Below, in pieces: positions 36,113 to 45,245 of a stretch of 64,000 nt of DNA; positions within the stretch are counted from its first letter, which is position 1, and the number at the start of each line of letters is the position of its first letter. The position numbers and the translations under genes were made by a program. The notes beneath the pieces are model-generated. The model had not been told where the DNA came from, did no database searches, and was given only the letters and a program-made list of their open reading frames with translations. This DNA is from Blattabacterium sp. (Blaberus giganteus). GTDB lineage: Bacteria > Bacteroidota > Bacteroidia > Flavobacteriales > Blattabacteriaceae. Where the stretch lies: positions 186,001 to 250,000 of the forward strand of contig NC_017924.1 of NCBI RefSeq assembly GCF_000262715.1, in the 5' to 3' direction.

Positions 36113-36144
36113 CAAATTAATGCATTTCAATACATAACGGCAAA
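36113..36144 (-). promoter_or_regulatory. Candidate his operon promoter
   Basis: On the minus strand TTTG (36144-36141) lies exactly 20 nt from TTAATTTG (36120-36113), a 7-of-8 match to the Bacteroidota -7 box TAnnTTTG. The predicted start near 36106 places the leader hairpin at the very 5' end of the his mRNA. The same imperfect box TTAATTTG occurs before tRNA-Glu. Confidence 0.45.
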
Positions 36145-36220
36145 TATAAAACTATTTTGAATATTTTATAATTAACCTTATGAAATAACTTAATCTAGTC
36201 TATTTTTATAAAAATTTAAA

Positions 36221-36985
36221 ATGATGAAAATTATTAGTTATAATATAAATGGAATTCGATCAGGAATTCGTAAAGGATTATCAAATTGGATTGAAATCAA
36301 TCAACCAGATGTTTTATGTTTACAGGAAATAAAAGCCTTTTCTGAACAAATAAATATGAGTATTTTTGATCATTTGGGTTATTATCATTATTGGTTCCCT
36401 TCAAAAAAAAAAGGATATAGTGGGGTGGGGATTTTATGCAAAAAAAAACCAATTCATGTAAAATATGGAATTGGATTGGATTCAATAGATAAAGAAGGAA
36501 GAGTATTACGTGTAGATTTAGAAGATATATCAATAATTTGTCTTTATGTTCCTTCAGGAAATGATATGGGAAAAAGATTAAATTTTAAATTTTTTTTTAT
36601 GAAAAATTTATTTTTACATATAAAGAAAATAAAAAACAAATTGAATAATCTTATTGTTTGTGGAGATTATAATATTTGTCACCGTGAAATAGATATTTAT
36701 GATCCTATTCGAAATCAAGTAGTTTCCGGTTTTTTACCAAAAGAAAGAAAATGGATGACTCATTTTTTAAATTTAGGGTTCATAGATAGTTTTAGAAATT
36801 TTGTTCAAGAAGAACATCATTATAGTTGGTGGAGTTATCGTTTTAATGCTAGGAAAAATAACAAAGGATGGAGAATTGATTATGCTATGGTTAGCGAGCC
36901 CTTAAAAAATAAAATAAAAAATGCTTATCTCATGCCCGAAGTAAAGTATTCTGATCATTGTCCTGTTGTGCTAGAAATTTTTTAA
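36221..36985 (+). CDS. xth: Exodeoxyribonuclease III (AP endonuclease family)
   Basis: The enzyme cleaves at abasic sites and trims 3' ends in base-excision repair. The 254-residue EEP-fold protein shows KIISYNINGIRSGIRKGL, DVLCLQEIKAF (metal-binding Glu), KKGYSGVGILCKKKP, VCGDYNICHREIDIYDP (catalytic Asp and Asn), GFIDSFR, YSWWSYRFNARKNNKGWRIDYAM and YSDHCPVVLEI (catalytic Asp-His). Start ATG 36221 or 36224. It is divergent from the his operon and ends 13 nt from the tRNA-Lys gene on the other strand. It is one of few DNA repair genes here. Confidence 0.96.
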   Translation: MMKIISYNINGIRSGIRKGLSNWIEINQPDVLCLQEIKAFSEQINMSIFDHLGYYHYWFPSKKKGYSGVGILCKKKPIHVKYGIGLDSIDKEGRVLRVDLEDISIICLYVPSGNDMGKRLNFKFFFMKNLFLHIKKIKNKLNNLIVCGDYNICHREIDIYDPIRNQVVSGFLPKERKWMTHFLNLGFIDSFRNFVQEEHHYSWWSYRFNARKNNKGWRIDYAMVSEPLKNKIKNAYLMPEVKYSDHCPVVLEIF

Positions 36986-36998
36986 AAGAACTAGAAAA

Positions 36999-37071
36999 TG
37001 ACCTGACTGGGATTCGAACCCAGGACCCTTACATTAAAAGTGTAATGCTCTACCATCTGAGCTATCAGGTC
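36999..37071 (-). tRNA. tRNA-Lys (UUU)
   Basis: Read on the minus strand, a 7-bp acceptor stem GACCTGA/TCAGGTC, D-arm with AGCTCAGATGGTAGAGC, anticodon stem TTACA/TGTAA around loop CTTTTAA (anticodon TTT), variable loop and T-arm with GGTTCGAATCCC make a complete cloverleaf. Discriminator base A; CCA is not encoded. It faces the end of xth. A perfect -7 box lies 46 nt upstream. Confidence 0.97.
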
Positions 37072-37116
37072 TTCTATTGAGATACAAGAATAGTGATAGT
37101 GATTAGTTTGTTTCAG

Positions 37117-37124
37117 CAAATATA
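37117..37124 (-). promoter_or_regulatory. Candidate -7 box for tRNA-Lys
   Basis: The minus strand reads TATATTTG, a perfect TAnnTTTG match, in the 73-nt gap between tRNA-Lys and aroK. A start near 37110 would give a 5' leader of about 39 nt for RNase P. No -33 element is clear. Confidence 0.35.
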
Positions 37125-37144
37125 ATTATAATTTTTATGTTTTT

Positions 37145-37672
37145 ATGAAAATCACTTTAATTGGTTATATGGGAAGTGGAAAAACTACGATAGGAAAAAT
37201 GCTATCTAAAAAGTTAAATTTAGATTTTTATGATTTAGATGCTCTTCTTGTTAAAAAAAAAAATGATTCTATTTGTAATATTTTTAAGAAAAAGGGAGAA
37301 CTTTTTTTTAGAAAAACAGAACATTCTATGTTAAAAAAAATTTTGAAGAAAAAAAATAAATATGTTTTATCAGTTGGAGGAGGGACACCTTGTTTTTATA
37401 ATAATATTTATTTGTTAAACAAATATTCAAATACATTTTATTTAAAAACAGATAGTTACACTTTATTTAAGAGATTATTTTTAGAAAAAAAAACAAGACC
37501 TTTAATTTCTCATTTATCTAAAAATGAATTATTTAGATTTGTAATAAAACATTTATATAAAAGAATCTATTTTTATGAAAAATCTTTAGAAAGAGTAAAT
37601 GTATACGGAAAGTCTAAAAACGATATTGTTAAAGAAATTATTAAATCTATTAATTATTTGAAACTGTCATGA
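37145..37672 (+). CDS. aroK: Shikimate kinase
   Basis: AroK phosphorylates shikimate in the chorismate pathway; aroA (next step) lies at 61187-62443 and trp genes nearby use the product. The 175-residue P-loop protein has LIGYMGSGKTTIGKMLSKKL (Walker A, GSGKTT 10-15), FYDLDALLVKK, FRKTEHSML, LSVGGGTPCF (shikimate-binding GGG) and the lid arginine in KKTRPLIS. It overlaps tilS by 4 nt (ATGA). Confidence 0.94.
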   Translation: MKITLIGYMGSGKTTIGKMLSKKLNLDFYDLDALLVKKKNDSICNIFKKKGELFFRKTEHSMLKKILKKKNKYVLSVGGGTPCFYNNIYLLNKYSNTFYLKTDSYTLFKRLFLEKKTRPLISHLSKNELFRFVIKHLYKRIYFYEKSLERVNVYGKSKNDIVKEIIKSINYLKLS

Positions 37673-39015
37673 AAAAAATCTCATGTGATCATTTTTTTTT
37701 GGATGAAATTAAAAAATATTTTTCATTTGATTCGTTAAATAAAAAGAAAGTATGTGTGGCTGTAAGTGGAGGATTAGATAGTATGGTTCTTATAAATTTG
37801 TTCCTTAATATTCCTGAAATTGAATCAGAAGTAGCACATTGTAATTTTTCCTTAAGAAATAAAGAATCCAATGAAGATGAAATTTTTATCAGAAATTTTT
37901 GTTTTAAACGAAGTTTAGTATGTCATGTAAAAAAATTTGATACTTTAAATTTTTCTAAAAAACATAAATTATCTATACAAATGGCCGCTAGAAAACTCAG
38001 ATATAATTGGTTTGAAAAATTGTTAAAAAAAAATTCATATGAATATATGGTATTAGGACATCATTTTGATGATTCTATAGAAACTTTTTTTATAAATATT
38101 TTTAGGGGAACAGGGATTAAGGGTTTATTAGGAATACCTAAAAAAAATGAAAAATTTATTCGACCTCTTTCTGATTTTACTAAAAAAGAAATTTTACATT
38201 ATGCAAAAATAAAAAATATAAAATGGAGATCGGATAGCAGTAACCAAGAAGTTAAATATTTAAGAAATAAAATTCGTTCGGTTTTATCTACATTTTATTC
38301 TTTATCATTTTCTTTTCACAATGGATTAAAAAAAACTATAAATTATCTTCATTATGAAAATTTTTTAATAGAAAAAAAAATAGAAAAGGTTCGTAAAGAA
38401 ATTACGATGGAAAAAAAAAATTCTCCATTTTTTTGGAGAATAGAATGTAAAAAAATAAAACAATTAAAACCTTTGTCTTTTTATTTATTTAAATTATTTT
38501 CTCCATATGGATTTAATGATATCAAAAGTATGAAACAGCTTATTGATGCACAATCTGGAAAACAACTTATATCCAAAACTTATCGTATTATTAAAAGTAG
38601 AAATGATTGGATTTTAGTTTCTCATAAATTTTTATCAGAAAATAAAAATAAGACTTACATAATACCGAACATTAAAATTTTTAAGAAAATGTTATTACCT
38701 GTTGATATGAAGATTTTTTTTGATCCAAAAAAAGAAAATAGAAAAAATATGTTTTTTATAGATTTTGAAAAAATTCAATTTCCATTATTATTAAGAACAT
38801 GGAAAAAAGGAGATTTTTTTTTTCCTTTTAAAATGAAAGGAAAAAAAAAATTAAGCAAATATTATAAGGAAAAAAAATTTTCTCTTTTGGAAAAAGAACA
38901 TACATGGTTATTAATTAATGGAAATGGATCTATTATTTTAATCATAGGAAATCGTTTAGATGATAGATTTAAGGTAACAGAAAATACAAAAAAAATATTA
39001 GGTATAAAAATATAA
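37669..39015 (+). CDS. tilS: tRNA(Ile)-lysidine synthase
   Basis: TilS adds lysine to C34 of the CAU-anticodon tRNA-Ile so that it reads AUA; in this AT-rich genome AUA is very common, making the enzyme essential. The 448-residue protein has the N-type ATP pyrophosphatase loop VSGGLDSMVL (SGGLDS 33-38), HCNFSLRNKESNEDE, LGHHFDDSIETFFINIFRGTGIKGL and RPLSDFTKKEILHYA. The C-terminal TilS domain (about 355-448) is present with PLLLRTWKKGDFFFP. It overlaps aroK by 4 nt. Confidence 0.95.
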   Translation: MKKISCDHFFLDEIKKYFSFDSLNKKKVCVAVSGGLDSMVLINLFLNIPEIESEVAHCNFSLRNKESNEDEIFIRNFCFKRSLVCHVKKFDTLNFSKKHKLSIQMAARKLRYNWFEKLLKKNSYEYMVLGHHFDDSIETFFINIFRGTGIKGLLGIPKKNEKFIRPLSDFTKKEILHYAKIKNIKWRSDSSNQEVKYLRNKIRSVLSTFYSLSFSFHNGLKKTINYLHYENFLIEKKIEKVRKEITMEKKNSPFFWRIECKKIKQLKPLSFYLFKLFSPYGFNDIKSMKQLIDAQSGKQLISKTYRIIKSRNDWILVSHKFLSENKNKTYIIPNIKIFKKMLLPVDMKIFFDPKKENRKNMFFIDFEKIQFPLLLRTWKKGDFFFPFKMKGKKKLSKYYKEKKFSLLEKEHTWLLINGNGSIILIIGNRLDDRFKVTENTKKILGIKI

Positions 39016-39095
39016 TTCATTGATCTATTCGTTTTACAATTTCAATTAGTATTTTTTTTTAATTTTGAAAAGAATTAGTTGTTCTATTTATATTT

Positions 39096-40160
39096 ATGAA
39101 AGTACACAATTTCAATGCAGGTCCTTCTGTTTTACCAAAAGAAGTTGTTAAAAAATCAGCTCAATCTGTCATTAATTTTAATGATACCGGATTATCTTTA
39201 CTTGAGATTTCTCATAGAAGTATAGATTTTTTAGAAATAATAGAAAAAGCAACTTGTTTAGTAAAACGTATTATGAATTTAAATGATGATTATGCTATTT
39301 TATTTCTTCAAGGAGGTGCTACACTACAATTTTCAATGGTTCCATACAATTTAATGAATCAAAAAGCAGCTTATTTAGATACAGGATTTTGGGCCCATAA
39401 CGCTATTAATGAAGCAAAAAAGTTTGGACAAGTCAAAATTTTATTTTCCGGTAAAAATAAAAACTATACGTATATATCAAAAAATTATCACATTCCATGT
39501 AATGTGGATTATTTTCATTGTACATCTAATAATACAATAGTTGGAACACAAATGAAAATATTTCCTAAAACATCTATTCCAATAGTTTGTGATATGTCTT
39601 CTGATATTTTTAGTAGAAAATTAGACTTTTGTCAATTCAGTTTAATCTATGCTTCAGCACAAAAAAATGTAAGCTCTGCAGGTATGACAATTGTAATAGT
39701 GAAAAAGGATATTTTAGGAAAATTGAAAAAAAATATTCCTTCTTATATGGATTATAAAATTCATATACAAAATAATAGTATTTTAAATACTCCAAATGTT
39801 TTTTCTATTTATACTTCTATGTTGACTTTAGAATGGATAGAAAATCAAGGAGGACTTACTATTTTAGAAAAAAAAAATCAATATAAAGCTAAATTACTAT
39901 ATGATGAAATAGATAAAAATCATTTATTTGAAAATAAAATACATAAAGAAAATCGTTCTAATATGAATGTTTCTTTCTTTTTAAAGAAAAAAAATTTAGA
40001 AGAAAAATTCAATAAAATGTGGAAAAAAGAAAATATTGTAGGATTAGATGGTCATAGATATTTAGGGGGGTATCGTGCCAGTATATATAATGCACTTCCA
40101 TTAGAAAGTGTTCAATTTCTTATTGAAATCATGAGAGAATTCGAAAAAAAATTTTCATAA
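39096..40160 (+). CDS. serC: Phosphoserine aminotransferase
   Basis: SerC converts 3-phosphohydroxypyruvate to phosphoserine with PLP. The 354-residue protein begins HNFNAGPSVLPKEVV and shows GLSLLEISHRS, LQGGATLQFSMVPYNL, CDMSSDIFSR and the PLP-lysine segment YASAQKNVSSAGMTIVIV, ending GGYRASIYNALPLESVQFLI. All are canonical. An 80-nt AT-rich gap separates it from tilS. The YggS-family gene starts 2 nt after its stop, so the two are probably co-transcribed. Confidence 0.96.
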   Translation: MKVHNFNAGPSVLPKEVVKKSAQSVINFNDTGLSLLEISHRSIDFLEIIEKATCLVKRIMNLNDDYAILFLQGGATLQFSMVPYNLMNQKAAYLDTGFWAHNAINEAKKFGQVKILFSGKNKNYTYISKNYHIPCNVDYFHCTSNNTIVGTQMKIFPKTSIPIVCDMSSDIFSRKLDFCQFSLIYASAQKNVSSAGMTIVIVKKDILGKLKKNIPSYMDYKIHIQNNSILNTPNVFSIYTSMLTLEWIENQGGLTILEKKNQYKAKLLYDEIDKNHLFENKIHKENRSNMNVSFFLKKKNLEEKFNKMWKKENIVGLDGHRYLGGYRASIYNALPLESVQFLIEIMREFEKKFS

Positions 40161-40162
40161 TA

Positions 40163-40831
40163 ATGAATAAAGTAATAGAAAATAGATTTTTTAGTATAAA
40201 AAAACTGATTCCAAAAAATGTAAAAATTTTGATAGTTTCTAAAAATCAAGATATTTCTTCTGTGGAAAAATTATATAGAATAGGGCATAGAGATTTCGGT
40301 GAAAATTATATTCAAGAAATGGTAGAGAAATATAAAAAATTACCCAAAAATATTCGATGGCATATGATTGGAAATATTCAAGTTAATAAATTAAAATATA
40401 TAATACCTTTTATTCATTTAATTCATAGCGTTCAAAATATGAAACAAATTAATATAATAAATAAAATAGCGTTAAAATATCATGAAAATAAAATCATAAA
40501 CTGTCTTTTGCAAATAAAAATTTGTAATGAAAAAAATAAATCCGGAATCACTAATCAAGAAGCTTCTAATATATTGGAAAGTGACGTTTTAAAAAAAATG
40601 AAAAATGTCAAAATAACAGGGATAATGGGAATGGCTTCTTTTCAAGAACTTAAAAAAGTACATAATGAATTTTCATATTTACGTAAGTTGTATAATGAAT
40701 ATAAAAAAAAATACGGACACGATGTTCTTTCTATGGGCATGAGTAGAGACTTTAATATAGCTATAAAATATGGAAGCACAATTGTAAGATTAGGTACTAT
40801 AATTTTTGGTAAACGAAAAAAAACTATCTAA
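40163..40831 (+). CDS. YggS family PLP homeostasis protein
   Basis: Members (YggS/PLPBP) bind PLP without known catalysis and balance vitamin B6 and amino acid pools. The 222-residue alanine-racemase-like barrel shows ILIVSKNQ (PLP Lys27), GHRDFGENYIQEM, IRWHMIGNIQVNKLKYI, ITGIMGMASFQ and LSMGMSRDFNIAIKYGSTIVRLGTIIFG, the standard family end. It follows serC, a PLP enzyme gene, by 2 nt. Its last 8 nt overlap trpA on the opposite strand. Confidence 0.92.
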   Translation: MNKVIENRFFSIKKLIPKNVKILIVSKNQDISSVEKLYRIGHRDFGENYIQEMVEKYKKLPKNIRWHMIGNIQVNKLKYIIPFIHLIHSVQNMKQINIINKIALKYHENKIINCLLQIKICNEKNKSGITNQEASNILESDVLKKMKNVKITGIMGMASFQELKKVHNEFSYLRKLYNEYKKKYGHDVLSMGMSRDFNIAIKYGSTIVRLGTIIFGKRKKTI

Positions 40832-41591
40832 TAGATTTTATATATTTTATTATACTTTCTTCCAATTTATTTTTATTCAATGATTGAATAAAAGAACTTC
40901 CAATGATCCCTCCATTAGCATATCGACATGATAAATCAAAAGTTTTTTTATCTCTTATCCCAAAACCAATCAATTTTGGAATATTTATAGACAATTTTTT
41001 GATTTGTTTAAAAAAAGATATTTGTTCCCCTCCAAAAGGATTAACATTTCCTGTCGTAGAAATAGAAGAAACAATATATAAAAATCCATCACTAATTTTA
41101 CTTAACATAGATATTCTATTCAAATTGGTTTTTGGAGTAACTAAAAATATCATAGATAACAAATATTTTTCAAATATATTTTGATATTCATGCAAATAAA
41201 TATCAATTGGAAGATCCGGTAAAATTAATCCGGAAATTTCTGATTCTTGACATTTTTTCAAAAATTTATCTTTTCCAAACTGATAAAATTGATTATAATA
41301 CCCCATAAGAATAATAGGAATTTTTATTTTTTCTTTAAATTTTTCTATTTGATCAAATAATAAAGAGATATTCATTCCATTATTCAACGAAGTTTGATTA
41401 CTTTTCTGGATTGTCATTCCATCTGCTAGAGGATCAGAATAAGGAATTCCTATTTCAATTAAATCCACATCAAGATCTTGCAATATTTTTATGATTTTTA
41501 CTGTACTATTTACATAAGGAAATCCTGCTGTAAAATAAATGCATAATATATCTTTATTTTTATTTCTAAATAAATTATGTATTTTATTCAT
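40824..41591 (-). CDS. trpA: Tryptophan synthase alpha chain
   Basis: TrpA cleaves indole-3-glycerol phosphate and passes indole to TrpB. Start ATG 41591 (MNKIHNLFRNKNKDILCIYFTAGFP) overlaps the trpB stop by 8 nt and gives 255 residues; an upstream in-frame ATG at 41630 lies inside trpB. Visible are catalytic Glu in LIEIGIPYSDPLADG, catalytic Asp in LILPDLPID, YIVSSISTTG and IGFGIRDKKTF. It is the last gene of the trp operon. Confidence 0.95.
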   Translation of the reverse strand: MNKIHNLFRNKNKDILCIYFTAGFPYVNSTVKIIKILQDLDVDLIEIGIPYSDPLADGMTIQKSNQTSLNNGMNISLLFDQIEKFKEKIKIPIILMGYYNQFYQFGKDKFLKKCQESEISGLILPDLPIDIYLHEYQNIFEKYLLSMIFLVTPKTNLNRISMLSKISDGFLYIVSSISTTGNVNPFGGEQISFFKQIKKLSINIPKLIGFGIRDKKTFDLSCRYANGGIIGSSFIQSLNKNKLEESIIKYIKSIR

Positions 41592-42777
41592 TTTTTGATA
41601 ATTTAACAAAAAATTTATTGTAAATATCAATATCTTTATCCCCTCTTCCAGATAAAGTCACGATTACTACATCATTTTCTTTAAATGAGATTTTTTTTAA
41701 TGCAGCTAATGCATGTGCACTTTCTAGAGCAGGAATAATTCCTTCTGATCGGATTAATTCATATCCCGCTTGCAAAGCTTCTTCATCTGTAGAATGTAAA
41801 AAATTTACACGTTTTTTTACAAAAAGATTCGCAAACATAGGTCCAATTCCAGGATAATCTAACCCTGGAGATATAGAATAAGCAGGAAGAACTTGACCGT
41901 CTTTGTCCTGTAAAATAAATGTCATACTTCCATGTAATACTCCTTTAGATCCACATTGAATAGCTGAAGCCGTTTTTTTTGTTGTAATACCTAATCCTGC
42001 AGCTTCTACCGCCACAAGATGAACCGAATCATTTTCTAAAAAATGATAAAAAGATCCTGCAGCGTTACTTCCTCCTCCAATACAAGTCACTACATAATTA
42101 GGAAAATTAAATCCTTCTGCTTCTTTTAATTGAACTTTAACTTCTTCACTTATAATAGATTGAATATCTGCAACCATTTGAGGGTAAGGGTGAGGCCCTA
42201 CTGTAGAACCTATTAAATAATAACTTTCTGGATGATTTATCCAATAACGAATAGCTTCATTCACAGCATCTTTTAACGTTTTATTTCCACTTGAAACCGA
42301 AACAACTTCAGCTCCTAATCCCTTCATTTTTATAACATTACTATATTGCCGTTGGATATCTTTTTCTCCCATAAAAATTATACATTCTAAATGCATTAAA
42401 GCACAAACAGTTGCCGTTGCTACTCCGTGTTGTCCTGCACCTGTTTCCGCTACAATTTTTTTTTTCCCTAATTTTATTGCTAATAAAGCTTGACCTATGG
42501 CATTATTAATTTTATGAGATCCTGTATGATTTAAATCTTCTCTTTTAAGATAAATTTTAGCATGATATTGATCTGAATATTTCTTGCATAAAAATAAAGG
42601 AGTAGGTCTTCCTACATAATTTTTTAACAATTTTTTATATATTTTTTGATACTCATAACTTGTAATAAATTTTTTATATTTACATTGTAGTTCTATTACG
42701 TTATGATATAACATTTCAGGAATAAAAGTTCCTCCAAATTCTCCATAATATCCATTTTTATCAACAAAATATTTCAT
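41584..42777 (-). CDS. trpB: Tryptophan synthase beta chain
   Basis: TrpB condenses indole and serine to tryptophan using PLP. The 397-residue protein has YGEFGGTFIPEML, GRPTPLFLCKKYSDQY, the PLP-lysine motif LNHTGSHKINNAIGQALLA, AETGAGQHGVATATVCAL, CIGGGSNAAGSFY and the serine-binding region HSTDEEALQAGYEL. It overlaps trpF by 4 nt upstream and trpA by 8 nt downstream, the usual trpB-trpA coupling. Confidence 0.97.
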   Translation of the reverse strand: MKYFVDKNGYYGEFGGTFIPEMLYHNVIELQCKYKKFITSYEYQKIYKKLLKNYVGRPTPLFLCKKYSDQYHAKIYLKREDLNHTGSHKINNAIGQALLAIKLGKKKIVAETGAGQHGVATATVCALMHLECIIFMGEKDIQRQYSNVIKMKGLGAEVVSVSSGNKTLKDAVNEAIRYWINHPESYYLIGSTVGPHPYPQMVADIQSIISEEVKVQLKEAEGFNFPNYVVTCIGGGSNAAGSFYHFLENDSVHLVAVEAAGLGITTKKTASAIQCGSKGVLHGSMTFILQDKDGQVLPAYSISPGLDYPGIGPMFANLFVKKRVNFLHSTDEEALQAGYELIRSEGIIPALESAHALAALKKISFKENDVVIVTLSGRGDKDIDIYNKFFVKLSKNE

Positions 42778-43400
42778 AATTTTCTTATTTTTTTCATAAA
42801 TGCATTTAATTTGATATCATCTTTTTTTCCTGGAAAAATTTCAAATTTACTATTAACATCGACTCCAAATATTTTTGAATGCGAAAAATTGATAATTTTA
42901 TCAAAATCTTGTGTTCCAATTCCTCCACTTAAAAAAAATGGAACTTGAAAAGTGTATTCATAAAGTTTGTTCCAACAAAATTTTTGTCCGCTTCCTCCAT
43001 AATGAATTGTATTATTATCGAATAGAAAATAAGTACAGAAAGGAATGTAATCCACAATTTTTTTAAAAGAAAAAAAGTTATTTATTCTAAAACTTTTAAT
43101 TAATTTCAATCCTTTTTTGGATAATTTTTCACAATAAAAAGGATTTTCAGTTCCATGTAATTGAATAAAATCTAATTTATTTTTTTCTTTTATTTTCAAT
43201 ATATTTTCTTCTGATTCATTTACAAAAACGCCTACTTTTAATATTTTTTTTCTTATTTTTGGAATAACGAAATCGAAACCTACAAATCTAGGAGAATTCG
43301 GATAAAATATAAAACCTATAAAATTAGGTAACAAATCAGAAATTTTTTGTACATCAAATTTAATTCCGCATATTTTTACTTTTAATAATTTTGACTTCAT
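42774..43400 (-). CDS. trpF: Phosphoribosylanthranilate isomerase
   Basis: TrpF isomerises PRA to CdRP. The 208-residue barrel shows VKICGIKFDVQKIS (catalytic Cys in KICG), FIGFIFYPNSPRFVG, FIQLHGTENPFYCEKL, LFDNNTIHYGGSGQKFCW (catalytic Asp) and PFFLSGGIGTQDFDKI. It is shorter and more Phe/Lys-rich than average homologues, in line with the base composition. It overlaps trpB by 4 nt, but is separated from trpC by 52 nt, the only real gap in the operon. Confidence 0.94.
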   Translation of the reverse strand: MKSKLLKVKICGIKFDVQKISDLLPNFIGFIFYPNSPRFVGFDFVIPKIRKKILKVGVFVNESEENILKIKEKNKLDFIQLHGTENPFYCEKLSKKGLKLIKSFRINNFFSFKKIVDYIPFCTYFLFDNNTIHYGGSGQKFCWNKLYEYTFQVPFFLSGGIGTQDFDKIINFSHSKIFGVDVNSKFEIFPGKKDDIKLNAFMKKIRKL

Positions 43401-43452
43401 TTTATATTATATCATTTCATTTTGCATATTGCATACTGATTGATCAATTAAT

Positions 43453-44250
43453 TTAATTAGTATCTTTTCTTGATAAAGATTCTATAAAATATTTACAAAC
43501 TTTCCCGGGATCTTTTTCTTTCATAAAATATTCTCCAATTAAAAAACCTTTAAATCCTTGTTTCCTTAATTTTAATATGTGATTTATATCATCAATTCCA
43601 CTTTCTGCAATTTTTACGTAACTATTAGGAATTTTTGAAGATAATTTTAAACAATTATTATAATCCACAATAAAAGTTTTCAAATTACGATTATTAATTC
43701 CTATAATATCTAAATTGTCTGTTATTTTATCAATTTCAAATTCATTATGAATTTCAATAATGACTTCTAAATTGATACTTTTTGCAATTTTAGAAAAATT
43801 GGCTATTTGATTTTTAGAAAGAATTCCAGCAATCAACAATATAACATCCGCTCCCATAGATTTAGATTCTATAATTTGATATTCATCAATAATAAAATCT
43901 TTTCTTAATATAGGAATAGAAGCTACAGAACGTGATTTTTTTAAATCTTCGTTTTTACCGGAAAAAAAATGTTGATCTGTAAGAATAGATATTCCACTTA
44001 CTCCTGCATAGACATAATCCTTAACTACTTTTTCAACTGATGCTTTATTATTAATGATTCCTTTAGATGGAGATTTGCATTTAAATTCTGCAATGATACC
44101 CGTATAACTTTTTCTTATATTTTTTACTAGAGAAAAAATTTTTCTTTCAAAGAAAGAACTATTTTCTAATTTTTTTATAGGACATATAATTTTATTTTTG
44201 TATACTTCTTTTTGTTTTACATATACAATTTTATCAAGAATATTCATCAT
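43453..44250 (-). CDS. trpC: Indole-3-glycerol phosphate synthase
   Basis: TrpC closes the indole ring from CdRP. The 265-residue barrel shows IIAEFKCKSPSKGIINNKA (catalytic Glu and Lys), VSGISILTDQHFFSGKNEDL, PILRKDFIIDEYQI, GADVILLIAGIL, IIEIHNEFEID, IIGINNRNLKTF and KIAESGIDDINHI. It overlaps trpD by 4 nt. TrpC and TrpF are separate proteins, as in most Bacteroidota. Confidence 0.96.
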   Translation of the reverse strand: MMNILDKIVYVKQKEVYKNKIICPIKKLENSSFFERKIFSLVKNIRKSYTGIIAEFKCKSPSKGIINNKASVEKVVKDYVYAGVSGISILTDQHFFSGKNEDLKKSRSVASIPILRKDFIIDEYQIIESKSMGADVILLIAGILSKNQIANFSKIAKSINLEVIIEIHNEFEIDKITDNLDIIGINNRNLKTFIVDYNNCLKLSSKIPNSYVKIAESGIDDINHILKLRKQGFKGFLIGEYFMKEKDPGKVCKYFIESLSRKDTN

Positions 44251-45245
44251 AAACTTAATAATTTTTTTAGAATATTCTTTGCTTTACCACTTTTCAATGA
44301 ACGTTTTGCTTTATCGTAATTAGTTTCTAAACTATCTTGATTTAATAAACTTAATGCAAATGTGGCATTTGTTAAAACTACTTCATTTTGAGCTACAGTT
44401 CCTTCTCCAGATAAAACACTAACAAATATACGAATATTTTCTTCTGTATTTTTTCCTCCTTTCAATTCTTTTGGATTTACTTTAACCTTTTTTTTTCCTA
44501 TTTCTAATTCTTCTACAGAATAAAATCGTTCTCCTTTTGGAGAATAACATTTTACATCACTAGTAAGTGTTATTTCATCATATCCATCTAAACTATGAAC
44601 AATAACATAATTATTATTTGTATTTTGGTACATATAATAATATATTCTTGCTAATTCTAAATTATTGACTCCTAACAATTGATTTTTTGGATTTCCTGGA
44701 TTTAACAATGGACCAAGTGTATTAAAAATAGTTCTAACTCCTAATTCTCTTCTTGTCAAAGATATACTTTTCAATATAGGGTGAAATATAGGAGCATGTA
44801 AATAACAAATTCCTGCTTTATCTAATTGATTTTTTAAACTTTCTTCTTTGTTAGTAAAATGATATCCTAATCCTTTTAATATATTTGAAGATCCAGTTGT
44901 AGAGGAAGAACTATAACTTCCATGTTTAATTACTTTTTCTCCTGCTCCCGCTACTATAAAACATGCTAAAGTAGAAATGTTAAAAGTATTTTTTCCATCT
45001 CCACCTGTTCCTACAATATCAATAGCATTAAACTCTGTCAAATTGATTTTGATAGAGAGTTCCATCATGGCTTGTCTAAACCCTGCGATTTCTTCTAAAG
45101 TGGGATATCTCATATTATATATAGTAGTTATAGCTATTGCTTGAGTTTTATTAATATTGCCTTCTGATAATTCTATAAAAAGATTCTTAGCCTCCTGTTT
45201 TGTTAATTTTTTTTCTAAAAAAAGTTTTTCTAATATTTTATTCAT
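44247..45245 (-). CDS. trpD: Anthranilate phosphoribosyltransferase
   Basis: TrpD attaches PRPP to anthranilate. The 332-residue protein has the N-terminal helical part, DIVGTGGDGKNTFNISTLACFIVAGAG (PRPP loop GTGGD), KHGSYSSSSTTGSSNILKGLGY, HPILKSISLTRRELGVRTIFNTLGPLLNPGNPKNQLLGV and SLDGYDEITLTSD. The usual KHGNRS segment reads KHGSYSSSS. It overlaps both trpG (4 nt) and trpC (4 nt). Confidence 0.96.
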   Translation of the reverse strand: MNKILEKLFLEKKLTKQEAKNLFIELSEGNINKTQAIAITTIYNMRYPTLEEIAGFRQAMMELSIKINLTEFNAIDIVGTGGDGKNTFNISTLACFIVAGAGEKVIKHGSYSSSSTTGSSNILKGLGYHFTNKEESLKNQLDKAGICYLHAPIFHPILKSISLTRRELGVRTIFNTLGPLLNPGNPKNQLLGVNNLELARIYYYMYQNTNNNYVIVHSLDGYDEITLTSDVKCYSPKGERFYSVEELEIGKKKVKVNPKELKGGKNTEENIRIFVSVLSGEGTVAQNEVVLTNATFALSLLNQDSLETNYDKAKRSLKSGKAKNILKKLLSL

